Shown here one piece after another: positions 44,765 through 53,239 of a DNA stretch of 64,000 nucleotides (positions are counted from its first letter, which is position 1; each line of letters opens with the position of its first letter). A model generated the notes under the pieces. That model searched no databases. It was given only the letters and a program-made list of their open reading frames with translations, and was not told where the DNA came from. Made by a program: the position numbers and the translations under genes. The stretch comes from Rhodovulum sp. GTDB lineage: Bacteria > Pseudomonadota > Alphaproteobacteria > Rhodobacterales > Rhodobacteraceae. The stretch lies in contig PALT01000033.1 of the NCBI GenBank assembly GCA_002706605.1, positions 248,001 through 312,000 of the forward strand, given 5' to 3'.

Positions 44765-45930
44765 TGACCCTGTTTGGACCTGAAATGACGTTAGATGATC
44801 CTGTGACGCTGGCCCTGTTGATCGGGGGGGGCTTGGCGCTGATCCTGATTATTTTGATGATTGCCGTACTGCGGCGCGCAGGGCGGGCGGCGGATCTGTC
44901 GACGCCCCTGATTTATCAGATGGACCAACTGGGGCGCAGCGTTCAGGCCCTGTCGGATGGGCAACAGCAACTGGCGGGCGGTCTCAACCACGTGTCCGAG
45001 GCCCAATCGGCCAGTCAGGCGCGGGTGCTGCAATTGATGGAGCAACGCCTTGCCGATGTGACCAAGGCGATGAACGACAACCTACAGGGTACGGCCACCC
45101 GCACCGCGCGCTCCCTTGGTGAATTGCAGCAACGTCTGGAAACCATCGACAAGGCACAGGCCAATATCGAAAAGCTGTCCGGTGATGTCCTCAGCCTGCA
45201 GGATATCCTGTCCAACAAACAGACCCGCGGCGCGTTCGGTGAGATTCAGTTGAACGATATCGTGGCCAAGGCGCTGCCATCGGACAGCTATTCGATGCAG
45301 GTCACCCTGTCGAACGGCAAGCGCGCGGATTGTCTGATCCACCTGCCGAACCCGCCCGGCCCGATTGTGATCGACAGCAAATTCCCGCTTGAGGCCTATG
45401 AGGCCCTGCGCCGCGCCGAAACCCAGTATGAGTTGAACGAGGCGGCCAAGGCCCTGCGCACCGCCGTTCGCGTCCACATCAAGGCGATTTCTGAAAAGTA
45501 CCTGATTGAGGGCGAAACCGCCGATGGGGCGCTGATGTTCCTGCCGTCCGAGGCGGTCTATGCCGAGTTGCACGCGAATTTCCCCGAACTGGTGCGCGAA
45601 GGGTTCGATGCCCGTGTCTGGATCGTGTCGCCGACCACCTGTATGGCCACGCTGAACACCATGCGCGCGATCCTCAAAGACGCCCGTATGCGCGAACAGG
45701 CGGGTGCGATCCGCAAGACCCTGCGCCTGTTGCACCGCGATGTGGAACTGGTCGTGCAACGTGTGGGCAAGCTGGACACGCATTTCCGTCAAGCCCGCGA
45801 AGACGTTGAAAGCATCGGCATCGCCGCCGAACGCGCGGGTAAACGGGCGGCGAAACTCGACAACTTTGACTTTGAGGAACTGGCCCCCGATGAGACCGAC
45901 AAAATCGTCGCGCTGCCTCGTACCGATTAG
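44764..45930 (+). CDS. rmuC: RmuC-family DNA recombination protein
   Basis: A 388-residue protein. An N-terminal membrane helix (TLALLIGGGLALILIILMI, near residues 13-32) is followed by a coiled coil to about residue 140 and the RmuC nuclease-like domain: TRGAFGEIQLNDIV, NPPGPIVIDSKFPLEAYE, MFLPSEAVYAELH and WIVSPTTCMATL. RmuC proteins limit DNA inversions and are related to the PD-(D/E)XK fold; the IDSKFPLE stretch carries the presumed catalytic residues. Coupled to mutL by a one-base overlap, which groups two genome-stability functions. Confidence 0.92.
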   Translation: MTLFGPEMTLDDPVTLALLIGGGLALILIILMIAVLRRAGRAADLSTPLIYQMDQLGRSVQALSDGQQQLAGGLNHVSEAQSASQARVLQLMEQRLADVTKAMNDNLQGTATRTARSLGELQQRLETIDKAQANIEKLSGDVLSLQDILSNKQTRGAFGEIQLNDIVAKALPSDSYSMQVTLSNGKRADCLIHLPNPPGPIVIDSKFPLEAYEALRRAETQYELNEAAKALRTAVRVHIKAISEKYLIEGETADGALMFLPSEAVYAELHANFPELVREGFDARVWIVSPTTCMATLNTMRAILKDARMREQAGAIRKTLRLLHRDVELVVQRVGKLDTHFRQAREDVESIGIAAERAGKRAAKLDNFDFEELAPDETDKIVALPRTD

Positions 45931-45991
45931 GGTTGAGTGTTGTGCGCCGCCGCGCAACACTGGGTCGAAACCACCAAAAGGGGTGTAGACC

Positions 45992-46384
45992 ATGCTTGAG
46001 ATTCAGCCGGAAAAAGTCGCCCACGTCGCAATCCGTGCGCGTGAATTGGATGCCAAGGTGGGACGCTGGGACGGCAAGGGGGACACGGCGGATGCCGACA
46101 CGATCCTAGAGGCCCGCGCAGGGGACGCGACCGAGGGTGAGTTGCGCGCCTTTATCACCGCGCTCAACAGTGACGAGCAGGCCAGTCTGGTCGCGGTGAT
46201 GTGGATCGGGCGGGAAACCTTTGGCGCGGATGAACTGGCCGAGGCCATCCAGACCGCCAAGGATGAGGCAACCGGCCCGACGGCCGATTACCTGTTGGGG
46301 GTGCCCCTGCTGTCCGATTATCTTGAGGACGGATTGGACGCGCTGGGCTTTAACCCCTATGACCTTGAGGATGATCTCTATTGA
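45992..46384 (+). CDS. DUF3775 family protein
   Basis: A 130-residue acidic protein of the alphaproteobacterial DUF3775 family. Segments are VAHVAIRARELDAKVG, FITALNSDEQASLVAVMWIGR and LGVPLLSDYLEDGLDALGF. Likely all-helical, with no catalytic motif. A 61-base gap follows rmuC, with a ribosome-binding site AAAGGGG upstream. It abuts the DUF1330 gene stop to stop. Function unknown. Confidence 0.85.
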   Translation: MLEIQPEKVAHVAIRARELDAKVGRWDGKGDTADADTILEARAGDATEGELRAFITALNSDEQASLVAVMWIGRETFGADELAEAIQTAKDEATGPTADYLLGVPLLSDYLEDGLDALGFNPYDLEDDLY

Positions 46385-46666
46385 TCACCCGACCAGCGTG
46401 ATGGTCGATTCACCCGCGCCACGGCGCAGGGCGTGTACATCCGCCAGTTCCGGATCGTTGATCCACGCCAGCGCGGCGTCGCGGTCCGGAAACGACAGAA
46501 CCCCCGCCATCGTCGGCAGCGGCAGCGACGCGTCCAGCGCGGTGGGTTCCATCGACGCGGCCTCGACCTTGCCGCCGTGTTTTTCCAACGCCGCACCGGC
46601 CTTTTCGCGATAGGCCATCAGGCTGTCTTTATTGGTGATCGTCATGTGAATGGTTGCGTAAATCAT
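46385..46666 (-). CDS. DUF1330-like small protein
   Basis: A 93-residue ferredoxin-like alpha/beta-barrel protein: MIYATIHMTITNKDS, YREKAGAALEKHGGKV and FPDRDAALAWINDPE follow the DUF1330/ABM pattern. Such proteins bind or turn over small aromatic or quinone-like molecules, but no activity can be assigned here. Divergent from a LysR gene with 93 bases between, which contain two palindromes; regulation by that LysR protein is likely. Confidence 0.8.
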   Translation of the reverse strand: MIYATIHMTITNKDSLMAYREKAGAALEKHGGKVEAASMEPTALDASLPLPTMAGVLSFPDRDAALAWINDPELADVHALRRGAGESTITLVG

Positions 46667-46741
46667 GGGTATGCCTCCGTATGTGCAGGGCGAATGTAGG
46701 CGCGTCCGAATGTGCAGAAATCGCGTGATTTTGCGCGGGTG

Positions 46742-46759
46742 ACATGCAAAAATGCATGT
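46742..46759. promoter_or_regulatory. 18-bp palindrome directly before the LysR start
   Basis: ACATGCA (46742-46748) and TGCATGT (46753-46759) are perfect complements around AAAA. The site touches the ATG at 46760. A second dyad, AAATC (46718-46722) and GATTT (46727-46731), lies between it and the divergent DUF1330 gene. Both fit operators for the LysR protein. Confidence 0.55.
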
Positions 46760-47638
46760 ATGCGTGATGATTGGGATAACCTGAAATCGGTTCTGTTTGT
46801 GGTGCGGCACGGGTCCCTGTCCGCCGCGGCCAAGGTGATGGGCGTCAGCTATACCACCCTATCGCGGCGCATTTCGGCGGCGGAGGACAGCCTTGGCACG
46901 CTCCTGTTCGAACGGCGCAAGGACGGCTTTGTCCCGACCGAAGCTGGGCTGGTTGCCGCCAAACACGCCGAAGAGATGGAGACGTCCGAGATCGGTCTGC
47001 GCCGGTTTCTGGACGGGCAGGACACGGGCCTATCGGGTCCCCTGACGATCACCGCGCCCGAACTGTTGATCACGCATCACCTGTGTCACGTTCTGGCCGA
47101 ATACCGCGCGACCTATCCCGATGTGGACCTGACGGTACGGGCGGGGAATGCGATGCTGGACCTTGATCGGCGCGACGCGGATCTGGCCATTCGGATTAGC
47201 CGCGATCCCGGCGACGACCTTGTCGGGCGGCGTTTGGCGGCACAGCATACGGCGGCCTTTGCCACGCCCGAACTGGTGGCGCGGATGCGTGATGACCCGA
47301 CCGCGCCGGTTGATTGGCTGGGGTTTGAATTCTGGAAAACCACGCCCAAGGACACCCTGCCCGAATACACCAACCAACGGATCGCGATGCGGTTTAACGA
47401 TATGATGGCGGTGGTCGGCGCGGCGAAACTGGGCCTTGGGGTCGCGCGAATGCCGCTGTTCGTGGGGCGCGCGGTACCGGAACTGGAACTGGCGCCGATC
47501 ATGTCGCCGACGCCTTATATGGACATCTGGGCCCTGTCACATCGCGACCTAAAGGATTCGGCGAAACTACAGGCGTTCAAACAGTTGCTGGTGGCCTATT
47601 TCACGCGAAACGCGCATGTGTTTGTGGCCACGGATTAG
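46760..47638 (+). CDS. LysR-family transcriptional regulator
   Basis: A 292-residue LysR protein with the helix-turn-helix at about residues 8-60 (VVRHGSLSAAAKVMGVSYTT, then LSRRISAAEDSLGTLLFERR) and a C-terminal effector domain (LTITAPELLITHHL, RDADLAIRISRDPGDD). The Cys residues give no clear redox pattern. The ATG at 46760 matches the family start. The likely target is the divergent DUF1330 gene. Its end overlaps the response-regulator gene stop by four bases, tail to tail. Confidence 0.9.
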   Translation: MRDDWDNLKSVLFVVRHGSLSAAAKVMGVSYTTLSRRISAAEDSLGTLLFERRKDGFVPTEAGLVAAKHAEEMETSEIGLRRFLDGQDTGLSGPLTITAPELLITHHLCHVLAEYRATYPDVDLTVRAGNAMLDLDRRDADLAIRISRDPGDDLVGRRLAAQHTAAFATPELVARMRDDPTAPVDWLGFEFWKTTPKDTLPEYTNQRIAMRFNDMMAVVGAAKLGLGVARMPLFVGRAVPELELAPIMSPTPYMDIWALSHRDLKDSAKLQAFKQLLVAYFTRNAHVFVATD

Positions 47639-48336
47639 GTCCAGACCACATCGCCCAGAAAGATGTATCCGGCCCCATAGATCGTTTTGATCAGGGCGGG
47701 GTTGCGCGGGTCCTCACGTAGTTTTGTGCGCAGGCGTGAAATACGCACGTCCATCGCGCGGTCGAAACTTTCTCCGGCAGCTCCGCCAAGGCTTTCCTGC
47801 ATTTGTGTGCGCGAAATCAGGCGCTTGGGGCTGTCCAGAAACAGGCGCAGGACCTCACCCTCGGCGTGGGAAAAAGGCACCTCAACCCCGTCCGGCGCGG
47901 TCAGGACATAGCGGTCGAAATGTGCCTGCCATCCGGCGAACGTGGCATGCAATCCGGCGCCGGAGGTGTCGCGCCCCTTGCGCAGACGGGCGCGCACGCG
48001 CGCGACGACCTCGGCCGGATCAAAGGGTTTGATGATGTAGTCATCCGCACCCAGTTCCAGACCCGTCACCCGATCCTGTACTTGTGCGCGGCCCGAAATG
48101 ATGATGATCGACGCGCCGGATTCCAGCGCAAGCCGATGCACCAACGCCAAACCGTCGCGGTCCGGCAGGCCCAGATCGACAAGGCAGACATCGGGCGCGG
48201 TGGTTTTCAACGCGGCCTCAAATTCCGTGGCGCGGGCATAGCTATGGGTTTTGAACCCCGCCTCACCCAAGGCATCGGACAGCATCAGACGGATCTGCGG
48301 CTCATCATCCAGAATGGCGACGGTCGGTGTGCTCAT
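47635..48336 (-). CDS. OmpR/PhoB-family response regulator
   Basis: A 233-residue two-domain regulator. The receiver domain has the acidic pair Asp10/Asp11, phospho-acceptor Asp54 (LVDLGLPD), Ser81 (IIISGR) and Lys103 (IIKPFD). The C-terminal winged helix (about residues 140-230) ends with VRISRLRTKLREDP and KTIYGAGYIFLG, the OmpR/PhoB pattern. Its start overlaps the kinase stop by four bases, so kinase and regulator are made together. The neighbouring divergent ligase-transporter operon is the likely target. Confidence 0.94.
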   Translation of the reverse strand: MSTPTVAILDDEPQIRLMLSDALGEAGFKTHSYARATEFEAALKTTAPDVCLVDLGLPDRDGLALVHRLALESGASIIIISGRAQVQDRVTGLELGADDYIIKPFDPAEVVARVRARLRKGRDTSGAGLHATFAGWQAHFDRYVLTAPDGVEVPFSHAEGEVLRLFLDSPKRLISRTQMQESLGGAAGESFDRAMDVRISRLRTKLREDPRNPALIKTIYGAGYIFLGDVVWT

Positions 48337-50258
48337 GCGGTGGCCTCGGCGGATAGGGTCCCGGCCAGACTCTGGACCGTGAACGGTTTTTGCAAGACCG
48401 AATAGGTGTCGGCGGCGGATTGACGTAGCGGGTTTTGCGCGGGCAGTGAGGTCATCAGCACCTTGTGCGCGGGATGACCGCGGGCGTCCAGCGCGCGCAA
48501 CAAGTCCACACCGGTCCGTTCGCCACGGATGTTGATGTCGGACAGAACCATGTTCAACCCCGGCAGATCGGCGAGCGCTTGGGCCTCATCCGCACTGGTC
48601 GCCTCAATCACGTTATGGCCCAGTTGGGTCAGCATTTCGCGCACGGACGTCCGGATGTCATCGTTGTCTTCGACCAACAGGACCAGCATCGGATCGCATT
48701 GCTGATCGGCGGGGCGCAGGGGGACGCGCAAGGTCGCCTGTGCGCCGTTGCCCGTGTTGGCCAGATCGACGCGCCCGCCGGACATTTTCGCAACGTCGTA
48801 GACCATAGCCAGGCCAAGGCCCGACCCCTCGGCCCCTTTGGTCGTGAAAAACGGGTCCATCGCGTGTTTCAGGGCGGTGTCGCTGAACCCGTGGCCGGTG
48901 TCCGTGACCGACAGATCCAGCCACGTGTCACCCACCGCCGTGGCCGAAAGCGTGATGCGACCAGGACGGTGGCCGATGGCGTCGCGCGCGTTCAGGATCA
49001 GGTTCAAAAGGGCATCCTGCACCCCGCCGGTGTCCAGCATGATCGGGCCATGAACGCCGTTCAAAACGGTTTCCAGCGTGACGTTTTTCGGCAGGGCAGG
49101 GGCGGCCATGGTTTTGAGACCACCCAAGAATTCCCGCAAATCCGTCGCCACGGGATGCATTTCGCGCTTGCCCGATACGGACGCAATCCGGTCCAGCAAT
49201 ACACCGCCACGCCGCGCGGCACCTTGGGTCGCGGCGATCAATTCGCGGGCCTCTTCGGTGGGGGCGTGTCGTTGCAATTGGCCTTGCATGCCCAAGATGA
49301 TCGTCAAAAGATTCGCGAAATCATGGGCCAGACCAGAGGTCAGTTGCGCCGCCAACTCGCGTTTGCGGGTTTGGGTCAGGGCGGCGCGGGCTTGGGCCTC
49401 TTCGGTCATGTCGGTGGACATGATGTAAACGCCATTTAGCGCCCCGTCGGGGCCGATGTCGGGCGTGAACACCGCGCGCACACGGCGACCCGTATCGGCG
49501 TGGGTGAATTCGACCGTGCTGGGGGTGCCGGAAAGGGCCTGTTCGAAATGGGGCCGGATTTTCGCGAATGCATCCGCGCCAAGCGCCTGATCAATCGGCA
49601 GGCCCACAATATCCGACGGGCGGGACGGCATAATCGCGCTCAGCCGCCGGTTTGAATAGGTGTACCGGCGGTCCGTGCCCACATGTGCGATATGGGCGGG
49701 CATCATTTCGGTGACGGTCCGCGTGCGCGCCTCGATCTCGGTCAACTGGCGCTTGGCCTCTTCCAGCGCGGCGATGGTGGCGGCCAGTTCGCGGTTGGTT
49801 TGCGACAGGCGCTCGGCGTGGTTGAACACCTGATCCGACAGTTCCTCGGACCGAGTGCGCAACAGGGTTTCTTGTTGTTTTATCGCGGAAATATCGGTGT
49901 AGACAGTGACCCATCCCCCTTGGGGCAGGGGGCTGCCCTCAACGGAAATGGTGCGGCCATCGGGGCGTTGGCGTTCGATATAATGCGCCTCAAACGCGCG
50001 GGCCTGTTCGATGCGTTGCTGGACGACCTGATCGACGTCCTCGACGTCACCGTATTCGCCGCGCTCAACCAGAAAACGGATGGTGTCCCCGAAATCCGCA
50101 CCCGGTGTGACAAAGGCATCGGGCAGGTGGAACATGTCGCGAAACGGCCGATTGCAAACGGCCAGTTTCAGGTCCGCATCATAGATCGAAATCGCCTGTT
50201 GGATCAGGTTCAGACCGGCCTGTGTCAGGCGCGCGCGTTCGGGTTCAGACAATGCCAT
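48333..50258 (-). CDS. PAS-domain hybrid sensor histidine kinase
   Basis: A 641-residue soluble kinase. Two PAS-type sensor domains (about residues 8-125, PAS_7-like, and 180-290) and a coiled linker precede HisKA with His312 (SGLAHDFANLLTI), then a HATPase with the N box around Asn423 (LNLILNARDAIG), DTGHGF and GSGLGLAMVYD. A C-terminal receiver has Asp574 (LSDINIRG). No membrane segment is seen, so the signal is probably cytoplasmic. I prefer the ATG at 50258, six bases after GAGGAG; an ATG at 50276 would add six residues. It is divergent from the acyl-CoA ligase gene. Confidence 0.92.
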   Translation of the reverse strand: MALSEPERARLTQAGLNLIQQAISIYDADLKLAVCNRPFRDMFHLPDAFVTPGADFGDTIRFLVERGEYGDVEDVDQVVQQRIEQARAFEAHYIERQRPDGRTISVEGSPLPQGGWVTVYTDISAIKQQETLLRTRSEELSDQVFNHAERLSQTNRELAATIAALEEAKRQLTEIEARTRTVTEMMPAHIAHVGTDRRYTYSNRRLSAIMPSRPSDIVGLPIDQALGADAFAKIRPHFEQALSGTPSTVEFTHADTGRRVRAVFTPDIGPDGALNGVYIMSTDMTEEAQARAALTQTRKRELAAQLTSGLAHDFANLLTIILGMQGQLQRHAPTEEARELIAATQGAARRGGVLLDRIASVSGKREMHPVATDLREFLGGLKTMAAPALPKNVTLETVLNGVHGPIMLDTGGVQDALLNLILNARDAIGHRPGRITLSATAVGDTWLDLSVTDTGHGFSDTALKHAMDPFFTTKGAEGSGLGLAMVYDVAKMSGGRVDLANTGNGAQATLRVPLRPADQQCDPMLVLLVEDNDDIRTSVREMLTQLGHNVIEATSADEAQALADLPGLNMVLSDINIRGERTGVDLLRALDARGHPAHKVLMTSLPAQNPLRQSAADTYSVLQKPFTVQSLAGTLSAEATA

Positions 50259-50326
50259 TCGGGTCTCCTCAGACATATGGCTAGCACTGCGCAAACCCCG
50301 CGCAAAGCCCGCATTCACGCCCGTTA

Positions 50327-50342
50327 CAATTCGTAAGAATTG
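50327..50342. promoter_or_regulatory. Inverted repeat between kinase and ligase genes
   Basis: CAATTC (50327-50332) and GAATTG (50337-50342) are exact complements around GTAA. The site lies 69 bases from the kinase ATG and 108 bases from the ligase start, in the only promoter region shared by the two units. It may be a binding site for the response regulator, though these more often use direct repeats. Confidence 0.35.
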
Positions 50343-50450
50343 GGAAAAATTCAGGAAATGTTTGACGCCAAGATGAAAACTATGTCGCTATGTGAGAAGA
50401 ATCGCACAGCGATCGAGGACGTCGGACAACCGGCGCAGGGAGGAGAAAAC

Positions 50451-52424
50451 TTGGCATCTGTAGCAACGCCTTTGGGCGATCTATGCTCTGTTCCCGCTCT
50501 ACTAGAGCGGAACGTGCGCCAATACGGTGCAAAGCCGGCCTATCGCGAAAAAGAATTCGGGATTTGGCAAAGCTGGACCTGGGCGGAGGCCGCCGAGGAA
50601 ATCAAGGCAATCGCCCTCGGGTTCATGGTTTTGGGTCTGAACCGTGGGGATCACGTCGCCATTATCGGGCGAAATCGTCCTGTTCACTATTGGTCAATGG
50701 TCGCGGCCCAGATGTGCGGCGCCGTTCCGGTGCCCCTGTATCAGGACGCGGTCGCCGAAGAGATGGCCTATGTTCTGGAACATTGTAACGCGCGCTTTGT
50801 CGTGTGTGGCGATCAGGAACAGGTGGACAAGGTCATCGACGTTCAGGAACGTGTCAGCGGCATTGATCAGGTGATCTATGCCGACAAACGTGGGATGCGG
50901 AAATACGACCACGGGCATCTGAACTGGATCGACGATGTACAGGCCGAAGGGCGCGCCGCCGAAACCCGTTTGTCGGGGGAACTGGCCGCGCGGACGGCGG
51001 AACTGACCTATGACCACACCTGTGTGATGCTGTACACCTCGGGCACGACGGGACGGCCAAAGGGCGTGGTTCTGTCCAACCGCAACATCATCGAAACCTC
51101 GCGCGCCTCGTCGGATTTTGACACTCTGACCAAGGACGAAGAGGTTCTGGCCTATCTGCCGATGGCATGGGTGGGCGATTTCATCTTTTCCATCGGTCAG
51201 GCGTTCTGGACGGGGTTCTGTGTGAACTGCCCCGAGAGCGCGGACACGATGATGACCGACCTGCGCGAAATCGGGCCGACCTATTATTTCGCCCCGCCGC
51301 GGATTTTCGAAACCCAGCTGACCAATGTGATGATCCGGATGGAGGACGCCGGACCGTTCAAGAAAAAGCTGTTCGACAAATATATGGCCATCGCGCGCCG
51401 TGTGGGTCCGGCCATTCTGGACGGCAAACCGGTCAGTGCGATGGACAAGGTGCAATATGCGCTTGGCAATCTGTTCGTTTACGGGCCGTTGAAGAACACG
51501 CTGGGCTTTAGCCGCGTGCGCGTTGGCTATACCGCAGGTGAGGCGATCGGACCCGAGATTTTCGATTTCTACCGCTCGCTCGGGATCAACCTGAAACAGC
51601 TCTACGGTCAGACCGAGGCGTCGGTGTTCATCACCCAGCAACCCGATGGTGAGGTCCGCTCGGACACCGTCGGTGTGCCCTCGCCGGGCGTCGAGGTGCG
51701 CATCGCCGACAATGGCGAGGTGTTCTACCGCAGCCCGGGCGTGTTCGTCGAATATTTCAACAACGCCGAAAGCACCGCCTCGACCAAGGACGCCGAAGGC
51801 TGGGTCGCGACGGGGGACGCCGGTTTCTTTGAAGAGGGCACCGGACATTTGCGCATCATCGACCGCGCCAAGGATGTTGGCAAAATGGCCGACGGGTCCT
51901 TGTTCGCGCCGAAGTATGTTGAAAACAAACTGAAATTCTTCCCCGATGTGCTTGAGGCCGTGGTCTTTGGCAGTGGCAAGGACAAGTGCACGGCGTTCAT
52001 CAACATCGACCTGACCGCCGTCGGCAACTGGGCCGAGCGTAACAACATCGCCTATGCGTCCTATCAGGAACTGGCAGGCCATCCGCAGGTGTTGGGCATG
52101 ATTCAGGACCACGTCCAAGAGGTGAACCGCAGTGTCGCCGCCGACCCGATGCTGGCCGGATGTCAGGTGCATCGCTTTATCGTCCTGCACAAGGAACTGG
52201 ACGCGGATGACGGCGAACTGACCCGCACGCGCAAGGTCCGCCGCAACGTGATTGAGGACAAGTTCGGGGACCTGATCACCGCGCTCTATGACGGGTCGGA
52301 CAGCGTCTATACCGAAACCGAAGTCACCTATGAGGACGGGCGCAAAGGCAGCATCAAGGCCACCCTAAAAATCATGGAGGCCCAAGTGCAGCCCCAGACC
52401 AAAGACAGGATCGCAGCGGAATGA
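50451..52424 (+). CDS. AMP-dependent acyl-CoA synthetase (long-chain type)
   Basis: A 657-residue ligase that activates a carboxylic acid with ATP and CoA. The P-loop-like AMP motif is MLYTSGTTGRPKGVVLSN, followed by YFAPPRIFE, GYTAGEAIGPEI, LYGQTE and WVATGDAGFF, in the usual order. The catalytic C-terminal Lys lies in the last part (TRTRKVRR region). I propose a TTG start at 50451, because GGGAGGAG lies six bases upstream; upstream in-frame codons (e.g. 50358, 50382) lack such a signal. It overlaps the LivG-type gene by four bases, so activation and uptake are coupled. The size and motif set fit long-chain fatty acyl or bulky aryl-alkanoic acids. Confidence 0.9.
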   Translation: MASVATPLGDLCSVPALLERNVRQYGAKPAYREKEFGIWQSWTWAEAAEEIKAIALGFMVLGLNRGDHVAIIGRNRPVHYWSMVAAQMCGAVPVPLYQDAVAEEMAYVLEHCNARFVVCGDQEQVDKVIDVQERVSGIDQVIYADKRGMRKYDHGHLNWIDDVQAEGRAAETRLSGELAARTAELTYDHTCVMLYTSGTTGRPKGVVLSNRNIIETSRASSDFDTLTKDEEVLAYLPMAWVGDFIFSIGQAFWTGFCVNCPESADTMMTDLREIGPTYYFAPPRIFETQLTNVMIRMEDAGPFKKKLFDKYMAIARRVGPAILDGKPVSAMDKVQYALGNLFVYGPLKNTLGFSRVRVGYTAGEAIGPEIFDFYRSLGINLKQLYGQTEASVFITQQPDGEVRSDTVGVPSPGVEVRIADNGEVFYRSPGVFVEYFNNAESTASTKDAEGWVATGDAGFFEEGTGHLRIIDRAKDVGKMADGSLFAPKYVENKLKFFPDVLEAVVFGSGKDKCTAFINIDLTAVGNWAERNNIAYASYQELAGHPQVLGMIQDHVQEVNRSVAADPMLAGCQVHRFIVLHKELDADDGELTRTRKVRRNVIEDKFGDLITALYDGSDSVYTETEVTYEDGRKGSIKATLKIMEAQVQPQTKDRIAAE

Positions 52425-53239
52425 AAGATATAGCTGAAGGCTACGTCACCGCCGACGGCCGCAAGATCGGTGGAACCCTGATGGAGATGAAGAACATCAC
52501 GCTGCGCTTTGGCGGGGTGGTGGCCATCAAGGACATTTCGTTCGACATCCGCGAGGGTGAAATCCGCGCCATCATCGGCCCGAACGGGGCTGGTAAGTCG
52601 TCGATGCTGAACGTCATCTCGGGCTTTTATGTCCCGACCGAGGGTGAGGTCTGGTTCCGTGGGGAACCGCGCCCGCAAATGCGCCCCTATCAGGTCGCAC
52701 GCCAAGGCATCGCGCGCACGTTCCAGAACATCGCGTTGTTCAAGGGCATGTCGACGCTGGACAACATCATGACCGGTCGCATGACCCTGATGGAAAGCAA
52801 TATGGCGCAACAGGCGTTCTGGTGGGGCCGCGCCCAGAAAGAAGAAAGCGAGCATCGCGAGAAGGTCGAAAAGATCATCGACTTTCTGGAAATTCAGGCC
52901 ATCCGCAAAACGCCGGTGGGCCGTCTGCCCTATGGTTTGCAGAAACGTGTGGAACTGGGCCGTGCATTGGCGGCTGAACCCAAGCTGTTGCTGCTGGACG
53001 AACCGATGGCGGGCATGAACGTCGAGGAAAAAGAGGACATGAGCCGCTTTATCCTCGATGTGAACGACGAATTCGGCACCACGATCGCCCTGATCGAACA
53101 CGACATGGGCGTGGTGATGGATCTGTCCGACCGCGTGGTTGTGATGGATTACGGCAAGAAAATCGGCGACGGCACCCCCGATGAGGTGCGCAACAACCAA
53201 GACGTGATCGACGCCTATCTGGGGGTAAGCCATGACTGA
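52421..53239 (+). CDS. LivG-type ABC transporter ATPase
   Basis: A 272-residue ATPase of the HAAT (branched-chain amino acid-type) family. Walker A is GPNGAGKSSML, Walker B LLLLDEPMAGMN, H-loop IEHDMG. The signature reads LPYGLQKRVELGRAL in place of the common LSGGQ, a form found in some HAAT subtypes. It hydrolyses ATP on the inner face together with the LivF-type protein. ATGA overlap with the ligase upstream and 8-base overlap with the permease downstream. Confidence 0.93.
   Translation: MKDIAEGYVTADGRKIGGTLMEMKNITLRFGGVVAIKDISFDIREGEIRAIIGPNGAGKSSMLNVISGFYVPTEGEVWFRGEPRPQMRPYQVARQGIARTFQNIALFKGMSTLDNIMTGRMTLMESNMAQQAFWWGRAQKEESEHREKVEKIIDFLEIQAIRKTPVGRLPYGLQKRVELGRALAAEPKLLLLDEPMAGMNVEEKEDMSRFILDVNDEFGTTIALIEHDMGVVMDLSDRVVVMDYGKKIGDGTPDEVRNNQDVIDAYLGVSHD

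Noticed and set aside
50694-52190. 498-codon minus-strand frame opposite the acyl-CoA ligase
   Set aside because: Antisense shadow with His/Gly/Arg-rich composition; the ligase motifs are all on the plus strand.
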